Shown here piece after piece: positions 10,131 through 20,555 of a DNA stretch of 64,000 bases. Source of the stretch: Staphylotrichum longicolle. Its lineage: Eukaryota; Ascomycota; Sordariomycetes; Sordariales; Chaetomiaceae. The DNA lies in the NCBI GenBank assembly GCA_019096155.1, contig JAHCVI010000001.1, positions 8,928,001 through 8,992,000 on the forward strand. The letters run 5' to 3'. The stretch's first letter is position 1, and every line of letters begins with the position of its first letter. Below the pieces are notes generated by a model. The model did no database searches. It was given only the letters and a program-made list of their open reading frames with translations, and was not told where the DNA came from. Made by a program: the position numbers and the translations under genes.

Positions 10131-13100
10131 GCGTGGCTGTTGATGCTCGCAATTTACGCACGACCCTGCATTGGCCTGGCGGATGCCGTCGAGGCACCGC
10201 GGCGGGACGGGAGATCGCCGCCGCGCTGTGACCCCCGCGGGAGGCCTGGCCTCATTTCGGCTCGTCTCACGGCTTTCTCGGCCGACCTTGCGTGTCCGGG
10301 CACACACGGATCTCGCTGGAACCATGCACGATCGGCCATCCGCAGGGGTGGCCGAGCACAGATGAAGGGCGAGCCGTTGCCCTGTGCCGTCTCGGGATTA
10401 TTGGGGACGAGGCATTGGTGGAATGGTAGCAGATAGAGTAACGCGAGACAAGCCTCATGGTGCGATTGATAGAAGAAGTTCTGGGATTATTCTGCCAACT
10501 CTGGCTCGGGAGAATCGGGTCATCTTTCGTCCCGAACATGGGTTAGACAAACGCAGACTTGAGTTTTGACAACAAAGAGAGAAAAGCCCCGGCCGTCAGG
10601 AGCAGGGACTTGTCCTCGAACGGACTTGGTTACACCCTGTGAGAAGACAAGGAGACACACAAGATCGCACTGCGGGTATCCTAACCAAGGCGCCTGCCAA
10701 GGGCCGCCCGCAGGTATCCGGCCGAATCTGACAGGACGGGATGAAGCTACTTTTGCGGCAAGGGATCCTTTTTTTTTTTTTTTGTTTACTTTCATTATCT
10801 CACACTGTGTGTGCCGTGTCTCCCAGCTTGCTTTTGCTCGCTCGCGGGCGCACGTGTGCGGGCACGCCTGCCATGCCAGCTGAACGGCGACCCGAAGGCG
10901 GCGACGCCGCCGTTGATCCAGAAGGCCCCATGCGCGCGCTCCGCGACCGCCACAGCAGGGTAGGCGAGCGAACGGTTGGTGCGAAGGGAAAAGGGGGTCT
11001 TGGATGGCTGGCGAGGAAGCAGCCTCAGCCGAAACTCGAACAAACGCACACACATGGAAACGGATGGAGAGGCTGAGACATGCGTCGTCCAAGGGACCCA
11101 ATGAGGCGTCGTCGATCCGGCACTCGCACCGAGGGCCTTGTCCTCTTTCTTGCCAACCCCAGTACGGACGTGCTTGGAGCGGGGTAGTTCTTTGCGATTG
11201 TGCTCGAGAGAAAAGTGAGGAAGACAAAGGCAAGCTGCCGTCGAGACGGGATGGGGATGGGGGGTTCTGGCCTACCCTGCAGTGTGGCGTGCTTCTGCCC
11301 CCGTCGGCGAAAGGACCGGCTCCGGTTGGACCCAACACGACGGCACCCCTCCCTCGCTCCCGGGGTCTGGTCATTGGCCGGGAGTCAAGGCCGGAAATCG
11401 TGGGGTATGCCACTTTTGGTGCCGTGTCTGAGACAACCACGCCTAGTCGGGGACCTTGGCCGAGAGGCGAGGACACCGATGGAAAATTCTCTCTTGGGGC
11501 TCGCTCAAGAGAGACAAAGACCCCGAGCACCGGGTGCTCGCGAGGCTGTGCTGTTTCCTCAAAGGACAGCAAGATGCTCAGGCTAACATGGTGGGTTGTG
11601 TTGTACATGATGAGACGAGCATGACGCCGTGTTGTCCAAGCTGTGCTCTGAGACGTACGTCTAGAGTGCCTCAAGAGACCTGTTGACAGGAATGCAAGGT
11701 TGGCTAACGTCTGAGACCTCATGTCGATGGATATACCGGCCAAGAAACATGGCCTGGAGCCATGACTTGCCAGCCTCCGAAGAAGATGCTGTGTATGACA
11801 ATGACCAGTTCCTCGCAGGCTCTCCGCATGCTCTTTGTCTCCGGTTCTTCCAGAGACGACGCCCAGGCAAGGGCTCAGAGTCAATACTTCACTGAGCGCA
11901 CTCAATAATGGCCTCGTCACTCCGCTGCGTTCGCGTACATGCGCAAATGTCGTTTGTTGGTGCAGGCTCAAAAGCACAATTGCTTTCTCGAACGGCCCCC
12001 AACGGCCAGCCAGTTGCGATCATGCACTGGATCGATCCTCCGGAAAGTCTGGGCTTGCGTGCACCAGCACATATGTTTCGGACCAGGGCTGAGGAAGAAC
12101 CTACACCACCGCCCATGTTCTTCCGCTCGAACTCGCGGCCCAGACAGTGTGGAAGATGGTGATAATGCTGTTGGTCGCAAAATCTGGGACTGGAGTTGAG
12201 CCTGAGACCGTGGTTGGAGTTGCGCGCGAGGACGGCTTCGAGACCTACATGCTCCCGTCCCGCTTCCCTGGCTTCGTGGGCGGTGCGGTCATGCACCGTC
12301 GATCACCACCAGAGTGCGGCATCCGAGGAAATGTGTCTTGTCTCAAAACAGGCGAGGCCTCGTCTTTGCCCTGCAGGGAACCCTGGATGCGATGTTTACC
12401 TGCAGCTTCCCCTCATTGTTGTCACTCGGGGTTGCCAGCCCTTCCTTCCTTCCTGTTGAGAGTTCAGACAAGTTGTTCTGGAAACCCGCATTCTGAGATC
12501 CATGCGTTTGCGCATGCACCACGGGAGCCCACCTTGTGCAACTGCCAAGGAGCAGAACGTATCTGACCACCCTCGATGCAAAGTAACCATCAGATTCAAG
12601 GTGGGTGACGGCCTCTTGAGGTTGTTGGATTCAAATGCCAGCAGGAGGAATCAGACCGTCGCCAGCTGTGCCTATCGTTGTCCCTGGTGCTCGCCAACTG
12701 ACAGGGCTCACGACACCTCCCTGATCCCTGCCATTTTTCCCTGTCAAAGGTGGATCTCTCTTCCCTGCAGCAGCTCCGGGTGCGCAGCCTGTGCGTCAAG
12801 ACGGCATCTGGCTCTTGCTGTTTTCGTGAGCCTTGCCCAGCCCAAACCTCTCACCTCTCCGCCCCGAGTCCACCTCGATGTTGCTTTTTCTTGACACTTT
12901 TCTCAAGCGATGGATGACCACAGTCGTCATCCCCGTTCCTAGTGGACCGAGATCCCCGAACCAGAGCCCACGGAGATGCTGGTGTTGAGTGGACATTGCT
13001 TCCTCTTTTGGGATAGGTATCTGTTGGATGCTTTGCGCCGGGCTGAATGCCCTTTTCCACTTCTCAGTGTTTCAACCGAAACCTCCATTCTCTGGACTGC

Positions 13101-14416
13101 TCTGGCCGGCGTCCTCTCAGCACGCACTCGAAAGACAGGTGTCACTGTGATACAGGGTTTTGGTTACGCCAGCAAAGAGCACGGCCGCCATGGGTCATGG
13201 TCCCCTGTTGGGCCCGAGAATCCATCCTGGCCTCACTTGCAGCTCGAGATCTGCCAGGCCACAGATTGCGATCCCGTCCATTGGAGCTGCATCACTATTA
13301 CATACGAAGTAGTCTTGTTTTGTCTTTTCCATGTTCCTTTTTTGGGCCCCTCCCTGGCTCCCTCGCCTACTTTCCCATTCAACACAACCCCCCCGGCACC
13401 ACCCTGTCATCTCTCATCTGCGGCCATTGGTACATAGAAAACTCACTCTGGAGAAACAAGCCACTCGGGAACTGGATGGTCTCCCGTCGACCGCCGTTTG
13501 TTGCATCATCAGTCGACGGACCACTCTCTCGGGATGCCGTGGTCTCGTTTTATATCCAACTCAATGACCATGCCACTTGACCCCAGAGCACCATCCCCCC
13601 AAAGCATATACGACTCCTCTTTGTTTCTTTTGCCTCCCACTTAGTGGGGTTGAACGGGGACAATTCTCGGCCTTGCACTTGCGAGATTGCTTCCTGGCAT
13701 GACGATACTACATCAGAAGTTGCCATAAGCACAGAGTGCTGGTTGCTTTTGTTGGTCTCCTTGCTCCCCACAGCCCGAGCTAGACAGTTCTCGCCATACA
13801 GGGTCTGAAAGAGGACTCAAAATCCACTCCATTTAGTCGAGCGAGTGCCAAAACCCTGGGCGACCCTGGAAGTTGTGAAAGGAAAGCCGGACTGGTTCAG
13901 TCAAGGTCCGGTTTTTGGCCACCCATCTCGGACCCCCATTCTCGTGCCCGGCCGCATCAACAAATTCCTGCCACCACCGGCTTCTTGCAACCTCTGGTTT
14001 CCTGCCATGAAATTGGATCCCATTCACTGCCTGCTGTGGAATTGTCGTCCAACCTGCTGGCAATGCGCTCTTATTGACTTTGCGTGACGGCACTGTATCA
14101 CCACCTCCCGGACAAGTTTCGAGATTGCTGTTGTTCGACCGACCTTGGCCGACACATCCTCTCCGAAATTCAGACCAGCATAACACCGACCAACTCAGTT
14201 TTTTCTTTCCACCTACCACAGTGACCGTCGACCAAATCAGAGAAAAGCCCTTTTCTTCTTGCCGTTCAACTCAAGAGTTACAAAGGATCTCGATTGAGTT
14301 AGAACTTGAGTGTTCACACCTGCCACTGCCTGGTTAGCCTCCCCCATTTCCTTTATTTTTCTGGCCATCAGTAATTTACTTTCTCTTCTTTTAGCATTCT
14401 AAGAAAAGATTCCGCA
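10131..14416. other. 4.3-kb gene-poor region upstream of the 14417 gene
   Basis: No protein family is recognised on either strand. Long open frames exist, for example a 485-codon minus-strand frame at 10520-11977 that begins at GTG. They have shadow-like Arg/Ser/Pro-rich composition and no recognisable domain. The last 1.1 kb (13300-14400) is less GC-rich and has pyrimidine tracts (TTTTTTCTTTCCACC, CTTTCTCTTCTTTTAG), as expected of a promoter and long leader. It may hold regulatory DNA or a long non-coding RNA; the sequence alone does not decide. Confidence 0.5.
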
Positions 14417-16435
14417 ATGGCTACCGGGTTCGACAAGCTCGAGAAGCAACTCGACCGACTGGAAAAGTTGTTCTCGAGAAAGAAACGGGCGATCGGTTCT
14501 CTGGACTCGGCTGCCCCGAGCAATAGACCGGCGACACCAATGCCATTTCTGAACGACTTGGGTGCCTCTTTCCAGACATTCCCGCAGCCATCGTTTATCA
14601 GGCCAACCTCGTCCCGGATGGTGGCGAGAGAAGAGGTGATCTTGACACCACACTCAACTCGGCGGGCTAGAAGCCTTCCTGAGTCGCCAAGCCCCTCACG
14701 TCTTCCGGCGTCACCACCGCGGACCGCCCACGGAAACCCGGCCCGTTCGGAGGCACTCGACGACCACCTCCCCATCGCCGCAGAGTATGCGACGTTGGGC
14801 GCTGACACGCTTCAGCGATCCTCGTCAGTTTACCCTGGCACATCCAGGGAGAATCCCTCATCAGAGTTACTCGAGTTCAGCTTCTCCGCCGCCTCGAGAG
14901 GAAATGAGGGCGATTCATCATCGAAACGACGTTCCAGGCCCAGCTCAAAGTCGCTGACTCGTTCCAACTCTGTTTCCCTCTCCCCAAAGGCTCGAACTGA
15001 TAGAAAACGGCACTCGACCGGCGCCCGCCACAGCCTTTTCCTCGACGAGCAGAATAACGATGCTCGTCAGGGATCGGTGGAACAACACGAGCGTTCTGCC
15101 AAGGCACTGCTACAGCGCGAGAGTCACTGCTTTGAGGTGGCACCGCGGGATCATCTGGTCCATCATCTATCCGCAACCTCTACCCTGCCCACATCCAGCC
15201 TGGAGAACACAGGCGGCTACAGGCGCAGCCACATTTCAGAGCGGCCCAAGAGCCTGGCCGTCTCTGGGCCCAGCATCAACAGCGCCAGGGATCTCCGCAA
15301 ATCGACCAGTCTATCCAAGCTCCAGACCGCAGAGACCGCGAGTTCAGACCCCATGCTCAAGGAGCCCAGCGTGAAGGATTTCCTTTCACTAAGCGACGAC
15401 GATATCGCCGACGGTCACGCCGCCCCTCGAACCAAATCCACAACCAAGCAGCCGGCATCCAAGCCTCCCACCGTTGCGTTGCCGCCCAACCCATCGCCAG
15501 CTCCCTCGCCCACTCGGCCCAAGCGCGCTCACCCACTTCTCACACTTTCTGCGCCCCTGGCCAGCCGGCCAGCCACCTCGGCAGCTTTCGAGGCGGCCCG
15601 AATCGCAACCAAGTACAAGTTCGACCTCGTCTACGTCGTCAACCTCTGGCCGAGCCACATGAGCCGCCCCAGCCAGTCCTCCCCGCTCAGCCAGCTGTGC
15701 GGCACCCCGGTCGCCACCTCTCCGATCCGCGCCCACAGCCGCACCCCTTCGCCGCCCGAATCCCCGGCCTCCCACACCTCCGGCTACGACAGCGGCTTTG
15801 AGCCGGCGGCGGCGGCGTCCCCGCGAAACAGCAACAACAGCAGCAGCCTCACGGGCCGCCTCCTCGCCGCCTACGGCCTCCCCGCCATCATGTGCCCCTT
15901 CCGCATCTCGGCGCCCGTCCACCAAAAGGTGCTGCGCACGCAGGGGTGGCTCGAGTACCGCAACGACACGGGCGCGCGCGACGAGTTCGCCCGCGGCTAC
16001 AGCTGCTCCTTTTACACGGGCCACTCGCCCGCCCGGGGCGGCAGCGGCAACGCAACCAACACAACCACCAACACTACTACTCATACGGGCAAACCCAAGC
16101 CCGCCAACCGCGGCATCGTCTTCGCCGCCTTCCGCCTGCCGCGCGACGACGACGGCGCCCCCGCCTGCAGCGACGCCGAGGAGCTCGAGGCGCTGCACCG
16201 CGACGCCGAGGCGCTCGTGGACATGCTCATCGAGATGCACATGACGCAGCGCAGGGGCCGGGGCGCCGCCGCGGGTGCGGGTGCGGGTGCGGGTGCGGCC
16301 GCGCGGGCCTCGCCGGGGAGGTGCGTTGCCCGGCCCGGCCCCGGTCTCGGGCCCGGCCGTGGCCTTCATCATGGTGGTGGCGCTGGCGCGGGAAGGGGGG
16401 TGCTGAAGCCCGGGGCGCCGTTGGTTGCTATCTAG
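14417..16435 (+). CDS. Large single-exon hypothetical protein, 672 residues
   Basis: The frame is uninterrupted from ATG (MATGFDKLEKQLDRLEKLF, a short predicted coiled coil) to TAG. Residues of about 60-390 are Ser/Pro/Arg-rich and probably disordered, with many SP/TP sites. Two islands look folded: RIATKYKFDLVYVVNLWPSHM near residue 395, and about residues 485-610, with YGLPAIMCPFRISAPVHQKVLRTQGWLEYR, FARGYSCSFYTGH and GIVFAAFRLPRD. A helix follows, with two Leu/Met-rich heptads (EALHRDAEALVDMLIEMHM). The islands together could form one alpha/beta sensor-like domain interrupted by low-complexity inserts, but I do not recognise the family. The C-terminus is Gly/Ala-rich and encoded by a hexamer repeat. 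The long upstream region suggests developmental or stress control, which is inference only. Confidence 0.75.
   Translation: MATGFDKLEKQLDRLEKLFSRKKRAIGSLDSAAPSNRPATPMPFLNDLGASFQTFPQPSFIRPTSSRMVAREEVILTPHSTRRARSLPESPSPSRLPASPPRTAHGNPARSEALDDHLPIAAEYATLGADTLQRSSSVYPGTSRENPSSELLEFSFSAASRGNEGDSSSKRRSRPSSKSLTRSNSVSLSPKARTDRKRHSTGARHSLFLDEQNNDARQGSVEQHERSAKALLQRESHCFEVAPRDHLVHHLSATSTLPTSSLENTGGYRRSHISERPKSLAVSGPSINSARDLRKSTSLSKLQTAETASSDPMLKEPSVKDFLSLSDDDIADGHAAPRTKSTTKQPASKPPTVALPPNPSPAPSPTRPKRAHPLLTLSAPLASRPATSAAFEAARIATKYKFDLVYVVNLWPSHMSRPSQSSPLSQLCGTPVATSPIRAHSRTPSPPESPASHTSGYDSGFEPAAAASPRNSNNSSSLTGRLLAAYGLPAIMCPFRISAPVHQKVLRTQGWLEYRNDTGARDEFARGYSCSFYTGHSPARGGSGNATNTTTNTTTHTGKPKPANRGIVFAAFRLPRDDDGAPACSDAEELEALHRDAEALVDMLIEMHMTQRRGRGAAAGAGAGAGAAARASPGRCVARPGPGLGPGRGLHHGGGAGAGRGVLKPGAPLVAI
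16271..16294. repeat. Coding (GCGGGT)4 hexamer repeat
   Basis: Four exact GCGGGT units encode alternating Gly-Ala in the C-terminal tail of the 14417 gene product. Copy number is likely to vary between strains because the unit preserves frame. Confidence 0.85.
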
Positions 16436-17342
16436 GCTGCTGGGCCTGCCGCCTATCTGAGCTGCCTACCGATCTAAGCACGGCAAAGCTGCTTGTGGCA
16501 ATGTGGTAAGACGGGCGACGATGGCCTGCGGAGGAGTGCGTCCTTGACGTTGAACAACACTGAGCAGGGTCAACGTCTGCGAGTCTGGTTTATGACGTGA
16601 GCTGGGCTCGAGAGCTTTGGCTAGGGACGTTCCAAGTCCTTTCTTTTTGCGGAGAGTCGTTCGTCTCCCTCGACTGGGAGTAGCACGTTCTCAGTCAACA
16701 CCGGGGGAATGGGAAATTTTGCTCGTTTCTCGTGATAAAGATCACTGAGACTTCGTTTGTTACAGGCCATCGAGATCACTCGAAGTGGGCCAAACCAAGA
16801 GTCTAAGACACAGAGGTGCAGAGACAGCTCTACGCTTTACTTTTTCTTTTCTTATGAAACGATGAATGGGAACGATGGAAGGACAGAGCATCTGGTGGAT
16901 CTTTGCGTTTTTCTAGCAGATAGTGAGCTCATAGCAATGGAGATACTTGCAACTGGTGTCATTGACTGTCTCTCTAAACCCGACACATGGCGGTCCGCCA
17001 GTGACCAGAGTCATTTGATGCCCGCCTTCACCAAGGTCAGGAGGAGGCGGAAGATTTGTTCACGGAGTTTGAGGAATTGGTAAGCCGGCATAGACGCCGG
17101 TCGGACTCTGAGGCCGCGGCTCGACTGAATTTTCAGACCGAGCACGAAAGACGAGAAGACTCGTCCAGGTATAGGAAGCTGCATTTGACATGTCCCAGAA
17201 GAAACTCGAAGATCCCATTTTGCATGACCCGCAAGTAACTCACGCCCCAGAAGACCCGATGGTGCCAATGCCCGAACTCCCCACTCCCTGAAATGCCCTT
17301 TTTTTGTTGTTCCCCATGCATCAACCCCGTCAGAGTCCACGT
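16436..17342. other. Intergenic, no gene recognised
   Basis: Tail-to-tail interval between the 14417 gene and RPL11. It contains 3' flanks only, with no convincing coding sequence or structured RNA. Confidence 0.55.
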
Positions 17343-17974
17343 TTAGCGGACGATGGCGTCGAAGCGCTGCTTGAACCACTTGACGGTGTCGTCGCGGTTG
17401 ATGCGGTGGCTGGCACCGATTCTGCTCTTGCAGCGGCGGCGGCGGGAGACGCGCTCACCGGGGCGGGTCATGCAGCAGTAGAAGTCCATGCCGTAGATAC
17501 CGATGCCGGGGTCGTACTTGATGCCGAGATCGATGTGCTCCGAGATACCGAAGCCGAAGTTGCCGGTCTCGCTGAAGTTGCGCTTGCGGAGCTCGTACTC
17601 CTTGACCTTGAGGCCGCGCTCGAGAATCTCCTCGGCCTTGGGGCCACGGACGGTGACGTGGACCGAGATCTTTTCGTTACGGCGAATGCCAAACGTGCGG
17701 ACGGTGTACCGGGCCTTGCCTGGAGATCGACTGTCAGTACAAGGGCAATTGCGGTATGAGATGGCAGCCGGAACGTACTGTAGACCGGGGTCTGACCGGA
17801 GAGCTGCTCCAGCACCTTGGCGGCACGGGTCAGTCTGTCACCAGACTCGCCGACGCAGATGTTCAGGACGAGCTTCTGGATGCGGAGCTCCCGCATGGGG
17901 TTCTGGGCCTTCTCAGACTGGGCATCGTGTTAGTCGAGTTCTGTGAGAATGTGCAGTCGGTGAGGTCCTACCAT
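17343..17974 (-). CDS. rpl11: 60S ribosomal protein uL5 (RPL11)
   Basis: Large-subunit protein that contacts 5S rRNA in the central protuberance. Coding exons in order are 17972-17974 (the ATG alone), 17779-17917 and 17343-17719. They total 519 nt, or 172 residues, the normal eukaryotic length. The start exon is joined to SEKAQNPMRELRIQKLVLNICVGES through an intron with a CTAAC branch site. A 59-nt phase-1 intron splits QTPVY-S-KARYTVRTFG. Diagnostic segments are GESGDRLTRAAKVLEQLSGQ, RTFGIRRNEKI, HIDLGIKYDPGIGIYGMDFY and the C-terminal WFKQRFDAIVR. It is divergent from SmB over 405 bp, so the two probably share an upstream region. Confidence 0.96.
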
Positions 17975-18379
17975 GGTGGCGGTGTTGTCGATTTCGGTGC
18001 TGGGCGACTCGTCGATGAACCAGGAATTTGGGAAAGTGAGGCCGATTTTCGATCCACGAATTTGAGATTGTGGGTGTGGGGCACTCCCAGAGAGAAACGG
18101 AGCTGGGTTGGGGACAAAGTGTGGCGTCAAAGGCTCGGCGCTGTGGCAAAGCTCCAATGGGGCTGCCGGCTGTGGCGCAAACATCCAAGCTCCTTGGGGT
18201 GTTCAGCCTCGCGGTCAAATTTCCAGGCGCCTCCACCGCGGTATCAACCAACCTGCGCGTCACTTCGAAGCCTCCACCGAGACCAAGAAGAGACCGCAAC
18301 GGACAGAGTCGGAGCTTTGTCTACCCAAACCAATTTTTGCAAGTCTGAAGAAGCTACTCTGTAGCATCTTGTTGCCACC
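17975..18379. promoter_or_regulatory. Divergent promoter region between RPL11 and SmB
   Basis: This 405-bp interval separates the start codons of two opposite genes and must hold both core promoters and leaders. I see no clear TATA box, as is common for such fungal housekeeping pairs. Confidence 0.55.
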
Positions 18380-19270
18380 ATGTCGGCGACAAACAAGCAG
18401 GGCAAGATGGTGAGTTCTAGCTTCCCGCCGACTCCTCCATTGGGCAGGCATCCATGTTGACATCGAGACTGACAAGGCGCATCGCTCTTAGGCCGGCTAC
18501 GTACGTACTTGTCCCGGACGGCGGCTGTGGATGCGATTGGGGCGGGAGTCTGACAGTCTTGCAGATCAACTACCGGATGCGCGTCACCTTGAATGATGGC
18601 CGCCAGATGACCGGTCAGGTGCGTTGTCTCTTTTGTTTGATTACATGATGTGGAAGACGACTGACTCGCCGCGCAGATGTTGGCATTCGACAAGCACATG
18701 AACCTCGTCCTCGCCGACACGGAAGAGTTTCGCCGAACCAAGCGCAAGCAGAACAAGCCGTCCGCCCCCGGCGCGTCGTCCGCCGCCGCCCAAGTCGTCG
18801 AGCAGGAGGAGAAGCGCACGCTGGGGTTGACGATTGTTCGGGGCGCCCACATCGTCTCGCTGTCGGTCGAGTCTCCACCGCCCGCGGACCCCAGCGCGCG
18901 TCTGGGCAAGACAACAGGCGCCGGCCTCGCCGCGGGGCTCACAGCTGGACCTGGCGTTGCGCGGCCTGCGGGACGGGGTGCTGCTGCTCCCATCTCTCTG
19001 GCCGGCCCGGCCGCTGGTGTCGGAGGCGCCGCTCCTCCTCCCTTCCCTGGCTTCCCCGGTGCTCCTGGCTTCCCGGGCCGTGGCGGCCGTAAGTCCAAGC
19101 TCTCTGTCGCACATTGCTCGTCTTCTTCTGACATGATCATAGCTCCCCCTCCTGGATTTGGCGGTGCCTTCCCTCCCCCAGGCTTCCCCGGCGCCGCGCC
19201 CGGTTTCCCGCCGGGATTCCCGCCAGGCGGAGCTCCGCCTTCGGGCTTCAACCCGCCGCCGCGGAGATAA
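18380..19270 (+). CDS. Small nuclear ribonucleoprotein-associated protein B (SmB)
   Basis: Core Sm-ring protein of the U1, U2, U4 and U5 snRNPs in the spliceosome. Exons are 18380-18409, 18492-18500 (9 nt), 18565-18618, 18677-19088 and 19143-19270, totalling 633 nt or 210 residues. The 9-nt microexon encodes AGY and restores the three residues expected between KM and INYRMRV, as in human SmB (KM-LQH-IDYRM) and fission yeast SmB. Its flanks are a CTGAC...CTTAG acceptor and a GTACGT donor. Sm1 is INYRMRVTLNDGRQMTGQMLAFDKHMNLVLADTE (shown across exons 3-4) and Sm2 ends TLGLTIVRGAHIVSLSVE. The C-terminal tail is Pro/Gly-rich with PPPPGF repeats, typical of SmB. Confidence 0.95.
18492..18500 (+). 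other. 9-nt microexon of the SmB gene
   Basis: GCCGGCTAC lies between an 82-nt intron (18410-18491) and a 64-nt intron (18501-18564), both phase 0. Skipping it would also keep the frame but remove three residues that the family conserves in number, so inclusion is preferred. Confidence 0.8.
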
Positions 19271-19775
19271 GGGTCCTGTGTTTGGTTATGTTACTGATAC
19301 TCGGGTCGCACCTCGCTGCAGGCGTCCTGACGGAGTCGCCCCAGCAATCTACTGCTTCGTGCAGTGCTATGAGCTAGGCTGGAGATCTGTACCCGGATTT
19401 AACGGAGAATGGTTGGGTGGGTTGGGCGGCGTTCAGGGGTTCATGAAAACTGCGGCTAGGGCGGATTGCAGCCTGTGTTCTGGCCAAGGCTTGGGGTAGA
19501 AGCGGTTCTTCTCATTCTCAGCATAGCTTGGGGGAGCAGCGAATAGAAGACACCTGCTACGCCATAGCAAATAATCAAGGCATACCAATGCTGTCCGTCT
19601 CTTCCTTGCCTGTGTCTGCTTGTCTCGTCCCAAGTGACGCATCTCGGGGGGTGGAGGTCCGTGCGGAGCCCCGGACCCCAAATTTCTTTGGCCGCCTGGC
19701 AAGTCCGATTTCGACGCTAAACCATCCACCGTGACCGCGACGAAGGGCAACAACCATCGCAGCATCACCGTCAAA
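19271..19775. other. Intergenic region between SmB and MPC1
   Basis: Holds the SmB 3' flank and the MPC1 promoter. No coding sequence is recognised. Confidence 0.5.
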
Positions 19776-20555
19776 ATGGCCGCCGTCGTCAAAGCCATCA
19801 ATGCCAAGATCCGGGCGCACCCCGTCCTGAACTATGTCTGCTCGACACGTGAGTGCCTGCCGTTTTCTGTCCACTTTGCCCAGGGCCTCTGAGCGATTCC
19901 GGCCGGTCATCGGACATTCCCCGATGACGCCGCCCGCCGCTTCTCCATCGGCGCATTGGATCGCGATGGGGTCACGATGTGGTGGAAGATGTTCTGCCTA
20001 TGAAGGCCACTGCTGGGGCCGTTAGGGCTACCTTGGAGAGAGCCAATTGCTCCCCTCCCGAACCGCCCGAACCCTTACGGACCGCGCACGCGACGTCACC
20101 CGGGTTTATGACTAACCCATTCTCTGTCCAGATTTCTGGGGTCCCGTCTCCAACTTTGGCATCCCCGTCGCCGCGGTCATGGACACCCAAAAGAGCCCCG
20201 ACCTGTACGTTTTTCCCAGCACCCCGCCAGCCTGCTCCTCCCCCAAACCTAAAACAAAGTATAAACTGACCTTTGTCCCCACAACAACAACAGGATCTCC
20301 GGGCCCATGACCTTCGCCCTCTGCGTCTACTCGGCGACCTTCATGCGGTACGCGCTCGCCGTCACGCCCGTCAACTACCTGCTCTTTGGGTGCCACGTGG
20401 TCAACGAGGGCGCGCAGCTCACGCAGGGGTACCGGTACCTGCAGTGGACGCAGTGGGGCGGCAAGGAGAAGGCGGCGCTGGCGGCCGCGGCGGAGGCCGG
20501 GAAGGAGAAGGTCGAGGAGGTCAAGGCCAAGGTGGAGGAGGTTGTCAAGAAATAA
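19776..20555 (+). CDS. mpc1: Mitochondrial pyruvate carrier subunit 1
   Basis: Subunit of the inner-membrane heterodimer that imports pyruvate into the matrix. Exons are 19776-19848, 20132-20204 and 20294-20555, totalling 408 nt or 135 residues. Intron phases (1 and 2) are consistent. Family hallmarks are RAHPVLNYVCSTHFWGPVSNFGIP, AAVMDTQKSPDLISGPMTFALCVYSATFMRYA and NYLLFGCHVVNE, read across the exons, and these include the membrane helices. The C-terminus adds an Ala/Glu/Lys-rich amphipathic tail (EKAALAAAAEAGKEKVEEVKAKVEEVVKK) beyond the shortest homologues. Pyruvate carboxylase, another pyruvate-using protein, lies 3.5 kb downstream on the same strand, but the two have separate promoters. 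Confidence 0.95.

Noticed and set aside
10520..11977. 485-codon open frame on the minus strand
   Set aside because: It begins at GTG, not ATG, has shadow-like Arg/Ser/Pro composition, includes a Lys run from a poly-T tract, and shows no domain.
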